From: Cognatundibacterium griseum
Lineage (GTDB): Bacteria > Pseudomonadota > Gammaproteobacteria > Burkholderiales > Burkholderiaceae_D
Assembly: GCF_014284195.1 (NCBI RefSeq)
Contig: NZ_JACOGC010000002.1
Location: 186,001 to 250,000 of the forward strand
DNA length: 64,000 nt
Direction: 5' to 3'
Part shown: positions 60,485 through 64,000 of the stretch, in pieces
How the letters are laid out: each line of letters opens with the position of its first letter
How positions within the stretch are numbered: the first letter of the stretch is position 1
The notes under the pieces: generated by a model
Databases searched by the model: none
Told to the model about the DNA's origin: nothing
The model's input: the letters and a program-made list of their open reading frames with translations, nothing else
Translations under genes and position numbers: made by a program

Positions 60485-61590
60485 CGCACGGTGTTTCATC
60501 CCCGGTAACAGACGTTTCTGCAATAACTGCTACAAATGGTGTTTCCCGCCTGCTGGTGATTGCTCCCAACTGGATTGGTGATGCAGTGATGGCGCAGCCA
60601 TTATTGCGTCTGCTGAAACAGCAATATCCGCAAGCCGCAATCGATGTGCTGGCGCCGGCCTGGGTTGCGCCGGTGCTGCGTGCGATGACGGAGGTGGATA
60701 CGATTCTGGAGACGCCGTTCCGCCATGGCGCATTGCAATTGCGCGAGCGCTGGCGTTTTTCGCGTTTGTTGCGTGAGCGTGGGTATATGGCGGCCTATAT
60801 TTTGCCCAACACGCTGAAATTTGCCTTGCTGCCCTGGATGGCAGGTATTCGCAAACGTATCGGCTACCGGGGCGAGAGCCGTTATGGGCTGATTAATGTC
60901 ATGCATTATGACGACAAGAACAAGCCGCGGCCGATGGTGGCGTTTTATGCAGCGCTTGCTTTTGCGCCGTCTGAAGGCTTGCCTGCCGGCTTGCCGAAGC
61001 CGGTGCTGACGGTCGTGCCGGAACAGCGTGATCGGGCCTTATCCAGCCTGGGGCTGAGGCAGGATCAGCCGCTGATCTGTTTTGCACCGGGAGCCGAATT
61101 CGGCACGGCAAAGCGCTGGCCACCCGGGCATTTTGCACAACTCGCGCATCATATCCTGCAACGGCATCCGAATGCCCAGATTGTGCTGCTGGGGTCCGGC
61201 AAGGACAGCGAAGTCTGTGATCTGATTCGCAGTCTGTGTCCGGCGGTTCATCATCTGGCCGGAAAAACCAGTCTCGATCAGGCGGTTGCACTGATGTCGG
61301 CAGCCACGGCGATGGTCAGCAATGACTCCGGGCTGCTGCACATTGCCTCGGCGCTCAACCGGCCGGTGATTGCGATTTATGGTTCTACCGATCCTGATCA
61401 CGCGCCGCCGTTTTCAGATATCGCCTGCTCGCTGTCGCTGAAACTGGAATGCGCGCCTTGCCGGCAAAGGGAATGTCCACTGCAGCATCACGATTGCATG
61501 GAAAAACTGTTGCCGGAAATAGTGTGGCAGCCGTTACAGCGCATGTTGCCAGCACTTGCCGGGCATGCGCTTGAGCATGAAGGAAAGTAA
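60481..61590 (+). CDS. waaF: ADP-heptose:LPS heptosyltransferase II
   Basis: A 369-residue GT-B glycosyltransferase (GT9) that adds the second heptose to the LPS inner core. The first domain begins LLVIAPNWIGDAVMAQPLLRLL (family start GDxxMxxP), and the nucleotide-sugar-binding domain has GAEFGTAKRWPPGHFAQL and NDSGLLHIASALNRPVIAIYGSTDPDHAPP. The C-terminal CxxC-type segment (CAPCRQRECPLQHHDC) is typical of WaaF. It overlaps the AhpD-like stop by ATGA and abuts the Crp-type regulator gene. The waaL-msbA-waaF grouping fits LPS core assembly. Confidence 0.93.
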   Translation: MTHGVSSPVTDVSAITATNGVSRLLVIAPNWIGDAVMAQPLLRLLKQQYPQAAIDVLAPAWVAPVLRAMTEVDTILETPFRHGALQLRERWRFSRLLRERGYMAAYILPNTLKFALLPWMAGIRKRIGYRGESRYGLINVMHYDDKNKPRPMVAFYAALAFAPSEGLPAGLPKPVLTVVPEQRDRALSSLGLRQDQPLICFAPGAEFGTAKRWPPGHFAQLAHHILQRHPNAQIVLLGSGKDSEVCDLIRSLCPAVHHLAGKTSLDQAVALMSAATAMVSNDSGLLHIASALNRPVIAIYGSTDPDHAPPFSDIACSLSLKLECAPCRQRECPLQHHDCMEKLLPEIVWQPLQRMLPALAGHALEHEGK

Positions 61591-62172
61591 GTGGCAATGA
61601 AGCAGACAAAAATCATGCTGGAAAATTTTGCCGGCATGTCGCTGCCGGGCTGGGACGTGCTCACGCCGTCTTATCAGCTGCGTCATTTCGGTAAGAACGA
61701 AAATATTTTCACGGTGGGCGAATGGCAGCCTTATGTATATGTTGTCCGCAGCGGCATTGTCAAGCTGACTTATCTTAGTGAAAGTGGTGAGGAATGGATC
61801 AAGTCGTTCATCAGTGAAGGTGATTTTTTTGCCTGTCCTAACGTGCTGATTACCGGACTGACAACCGATTATTTCGCCACCGCCGTCGATGCCTGTGACA
61901 TCGAACAGGTTGATTATGCCGCCGTTAACCAGCTGACGGAACAATATCCGGTGTGGCAGCGGGCGATCCGTCAGTTGCTGGCCCAGCATATCGTACGCAA
62001 GGAACAGCGAGAGCGGGAACTGCTGACCATGGCGCCCGAGGCGCGTTACCAGTCTTTTCTGAAAACATATCCGACCATTGCAGCACGTATTCAGCTGCGC
62101 GATGTTGCTCATTATCTGGGCGTCACGCCTGAAGCGCTGAGCCGTATCCGCAAGCGGATTGCATCAGACTGA
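61591..62172 (+). CDS. Crp/Fnr-family transcriptional regulator
   Basis: A 193-residue regulator with an N-terminal cyclic-nucleotide-binding-like jelly roll (FGKNENIFTVGEWQPYVYVVRSGIVKLTYL) and a C-terminal winged-helix domain (QLRDVAHYLGVTPEALSRIRKRI). It lacks the N-terminal iron-sulfur cysteines of FNR, and the cAMP-contact residues of Crp are not evident, so its effector is unknown. The GTG at 61591 is right after the waaF stop, with AAGGA spaced 6 bases away; the ATG at 61597 is an alternative. It is probably read through from waaF. Confidence 0.88.
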   Translation: MAMKQTKIMLENFAGMSLPGWDVLTPSYQLRHFGKNENIFTVGEWQPYVYVVRSGIVKLTYLSESGEEWIKSFISEGDFFACPNVLITGLTTDYFATAVDACDIEQVDYAAVNQLTEQYPVWQRAIRQLLAQHIVRKEQRERELLTMAPEARYQSFLKTYPTIAARIQLRDVAHYLGVTPEALSRIRKRIASD

Positions 62173-62183
62173 CTCAGATTGAT

Positions 62184-62214
62184 CTGACTGGCCGGATATA
62201 ATTTGGCCAGTCAG
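62184..62214. terminator. Hairpin between convergent crp-like and phaC genes
   Basis: A perfect 10-bp inverted repeat CTGACTGGCC / GGCCAGTCAG around an 11-base loop. There is no T-run, so it may act with Rho or be an mRNA end stabiliser. Confidence 0.55.
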
Positions 62215-62223
62215 CGCTTGTGT

Positions 62224-64000
62224 TCACTCTTCAAAAATATATTTTCCCGGAGCAGCACCCAATGCCGGATCGTCATGCGGATGCGGGGCCTTGATTTTGG
62301 CAGCGGATGAATGCTGAGTCAGCCATTGCTCCCAATAATTCCACCACGAGCCGGATGTTGTTTCTGCTTCCTGCAGCCAGATTTCCGGATCATGGTAGCT
62401 GAGCATGCGATGTCCGGCAGGCAGATGCTGGTAGCTGCGATGGGCGTGACCCGGTTCCGATACGATGCCCGCATTATGCCCGCCTGAGGCCAGTACAAAT
62501 TCGATTTTGGCATCGGTCAGTACATGAATCTTGTACACGGAACGCCACGGTGATACGTGGTCTTTTGCTGTTCCCACCACAAACATCGGTGCCTGAATAT
62601 CACGTAACGCGATGGCATGTTGATTGACTTCGTAATGCCCTTTCGCCAGATCATTATGCAGGAACAGATGTTTCAGATACTCGCTGTGCATGCGATACGG
62701 CATGCGGGTGGTATCGGCATTCCAGGACATCAGGTCGTTTGGCTGGGTACGCAAACCAAGCATGTAGTCGCGCATGATTTTTGACCAGATCAGATCACGG
62801 GAATTGAGTAGCTGAAAAGAGCCGGACATCTGCTTGCCATCCAGATAGCCTTGCTTCCACATCAGGGCGTCCAGCATTGCCAGCTGACTTTCGTCGATGA
62901 ACAGACCGAGTTCCCCGGGTTCGCTGAAATCTGTCTGTGCAGCGAGCAGCGTGATACTGCGGATTTCCACCGGATGAGGGATTTCCTGACGCGCAATCTG
63001 ACCGGCCAGCGCCGCTGCTCCAATCGCCAGCAAGGTACCGCCCAGGCAATATCCCACCGCATGTACCGGGCGGTGGAAACGATGATGAATGTCATTCAGT
63101 GCGGCAAATAGCCCGCTGCTGAGATAATCGTCCATACCCAGATCACGGTCATTTTTATCGGGATTGCGCCATGAGATCATGAAGACCGTATGCCCTTGCT
63201 CCACCAGAAACCGGACCATGGAATTATGTGGCGACAAGTCAAGGATGTAATACTTCATGATCCAGGACGGAACGATCAGGACAGGTTCCGCGCAAACGGT
63301 GGCGGTTTGCGGAGAATATTGAATCAGTTCGATCAGATGATTACGGAACACTACTTTTCCCGCTGTCAGGGCGACATCGCGACCTGGCTGGAAAGTTCTG
63401 ACCGGATGATCATCCTGATTGCAGTGATCCGGGAGTTCACAACCCACGTCCTGCAACCAGTGCAGCCAGCCTGACAGCAGATTTTTACCGCCGCTTTGCT
63501 GTGTGGCATCGATGATTTCAGGGTTCAGCCAGCCGTAATTGGAAGGTGACGTCACATCAAGCAGCTGGCGCGCCATGAACTGCACCACATCTTCGTGATG
63601 CGCGGTGACACCGCGTATGCCGGTGGTGGCGCTCTGCCAGAAATCCTGCGTTTGCAGAAAAGCTTTGCTCATGGCATTGAATGGCCATTGAGCCCAGCCG
63701 GGATGAGAAAAGCGGTTATCCGGTATGGCGCTGTCTGCTGCCGGTGCTGCGCCCGGATTCGCGGAGGGTGTCGCTGGCGTCGTCATCTGCGCCAGATTGT
63801 TCCGCAAGAAAGCAGGCCATTCTGCTGCCTGCTGCTGCCACATGCCGATCAGATCGAGTTGCTTACCGGGGGCGGTTGCCAGATGCATGGCCCAGTCCAT
63901 CCATGCCAAGCTGACACTGGCCGGAGAAATCCCACCGGTCAGTTTGGCGATGTGGTTCTGCAGGGCCATATCCAGCGGGCTGACTGCCGCTTCTTTTCCG
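62224..64000 (-). CDS. phaC: Class I polyhydroxyalkanoate synthase, 5' end cut by window
   Basis: PhaC polymerises 3-hydroxyacyl-CoA into PHA granules. The frame is open through the right edge of the window, and the residues just before the ATG at 63969 (GKEAAVSPLD) continue the family pattern, so the true start is outside. Counting from that ATG, the lipase-like box GYCLGG is at residues 306-311 with catalytic Cys308; the other triad members lie in VVGTAKDHVSPW (Asp) and ASGGHNAGI (His). The core block VPSWIMKYYILDLSPHNSMVRF is typical of class I enzymes. Insertion of a proline/alanine linker near residues 62-82 is a small oddity. The phasin lies about 29 kb away. Confidence 0.95.
   Translation of the reverse strand, partial: GKEAAVSPLDMALQNHIAKLTGGISPASVSLAWMDWAMHLATAPGKQLDLIGMWQQQAAEWPAFLRNNLAQMTTPATPSANPGAAPAADSAIPDNRFSHPGWAQWPFNAMSKAFLQTQDFWQSATTGIRGVTAHHEDVVQFMARQLLDVTSPSNYGWLNPEIIDATQQSGGKNLLSGWLHWLQDVGCELPDHCNQDDHPVRTFQPGRDVALTAGKVVFRNHLIELIQYSPQTATVCAEPVLIVPSWIMKYYILDLSPHNSMVRFLVEQGHTVFMISWRNPDKNDRDLGMDDYLSSGLFAALNDIHHRFHRPVHAVGYCLGGTLLAIGAAALAGQIARQEIPHPVEIRSITLLAAQTDFSEPGELGLFIDESQLAMLDALMWKQGYLDGKQMSGSFQLLNSRDLIWSKIMRDYMLGLRTQPNDLMSWNADTTRMPYRMHSEYLKHLFLHNDLAKGHYEVNQHAIALRDIQAPMFVVGTAKDHVSPWRSVYKIHVLTDAKIEFVLASGGHNAGIVSEPGHAHRSYQHLPAGHRMLSYHDPEIWLQEAETTSGSWWNYWEQWLTQHSSAAKIKAPHPHDDPALGAAPGKYIFEE

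Noticed and set aside
61591-62172. The Crp/Fnr-type protein as the FNR that binds the hsp20 box
   Set aside because: It has no N-terminal cysteine cluster for an iron-sulfur centre, so it is not an oxygen-sensing FNR/Anr.

Overview
The window looks like the chromosome of a betaproteobacterium of the order Burkholderiales, most likely near the Oxalobacteraceae (Undibacterium/Herminiimonas type). The reasons are a class I PHA synthase and a phasin, a 6S RNA gene directly behind zapA, the rpsU-yqeY-dnaG-rpoD cluster, an RpoD with a very long Lys/Ala/Pro-rich N-terminus, and moderate GC (about half by eye). The genus is an inference. Most of the window is housekeeping sequence with short accessory stretches between.

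Layout. 1-4.5 kb: an RND drug efflux permease (cut by the left edge) and its outer-membrane lipoprotein. 4.7-6.5 kb: rho and trxA on the minus strand. 6.9-9.4 kb: a ZapB-like coiled coil, zapA, 6S RNA, an EVE-domain protein and YbiB. 9.5-11.8 kb: a TonB-dependent receptor with a promoter and a LacI-type operator in front. 12.3-21.5 kb: a YhiN-type flavoprotein, the macromolecular synthesis cluster, a CAU-anticodon tRNA and an RhlE-type helicase. 21.5-24.4 kb: an ornithine-cyclodeaminase-like enzyme, a small XRE regulator/membrane protein operon with three operators, and ohr-ohrR. 24.6-28.4 kb: pyrF, then an envelope operon of two LiaF-like membrane proteins, a LytS/AlgZ-type kinase and a LytTR response regulator.

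28.7-41.6 kb is accessory: an unknown 123-residue protein, a spermidine-synthase-like protein, an orphan ParB-like protein, a GNAT enzyme, a phasin with a histone-like tail, a MazG-like pyrophosphatase, an MFS transporter, a small outer-membrane barrel, a glycine-zipper protein, an Hsp20 behind a perfect FNR-type box, two half-size YeeE/YedE proteins, a small cytochrome c and PepD. Two members of one unrecognised protein family lie 5.4 kb apart here (33358-33828 and 39252-39701). 41.9-46.3 kb: an OsmC-YcaO fusion, a REP-associated tyrosine transposase with five REP hairpins, and an AT-rich orphan membrane protein.

46.4-64 kb: glnS; a signalling operon (TonB receptor, periplasmic binding protein, diguanylate cyclase); a 101-bp MITE-like inverted repeat; dnaE followed by envelope polysaccharide genes (O-antigen-ligase-like, msbA, an AhpD-like protein, waaF); a Crp/Fnr-type regulator; and PHA synthase, which runs off the right edge.

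No single locus is clearly a new system. The best candidates for new biology are the XRE/membrane-protein operon with three near-identical 18-bp operators, the AT-rich orphan membrane protein beside the REP/RAYT cluster, the paralogous unknown pair, and the receptor/binding protein/cyclase operon. All functional calls rest on reading the sequence; no database search was run.
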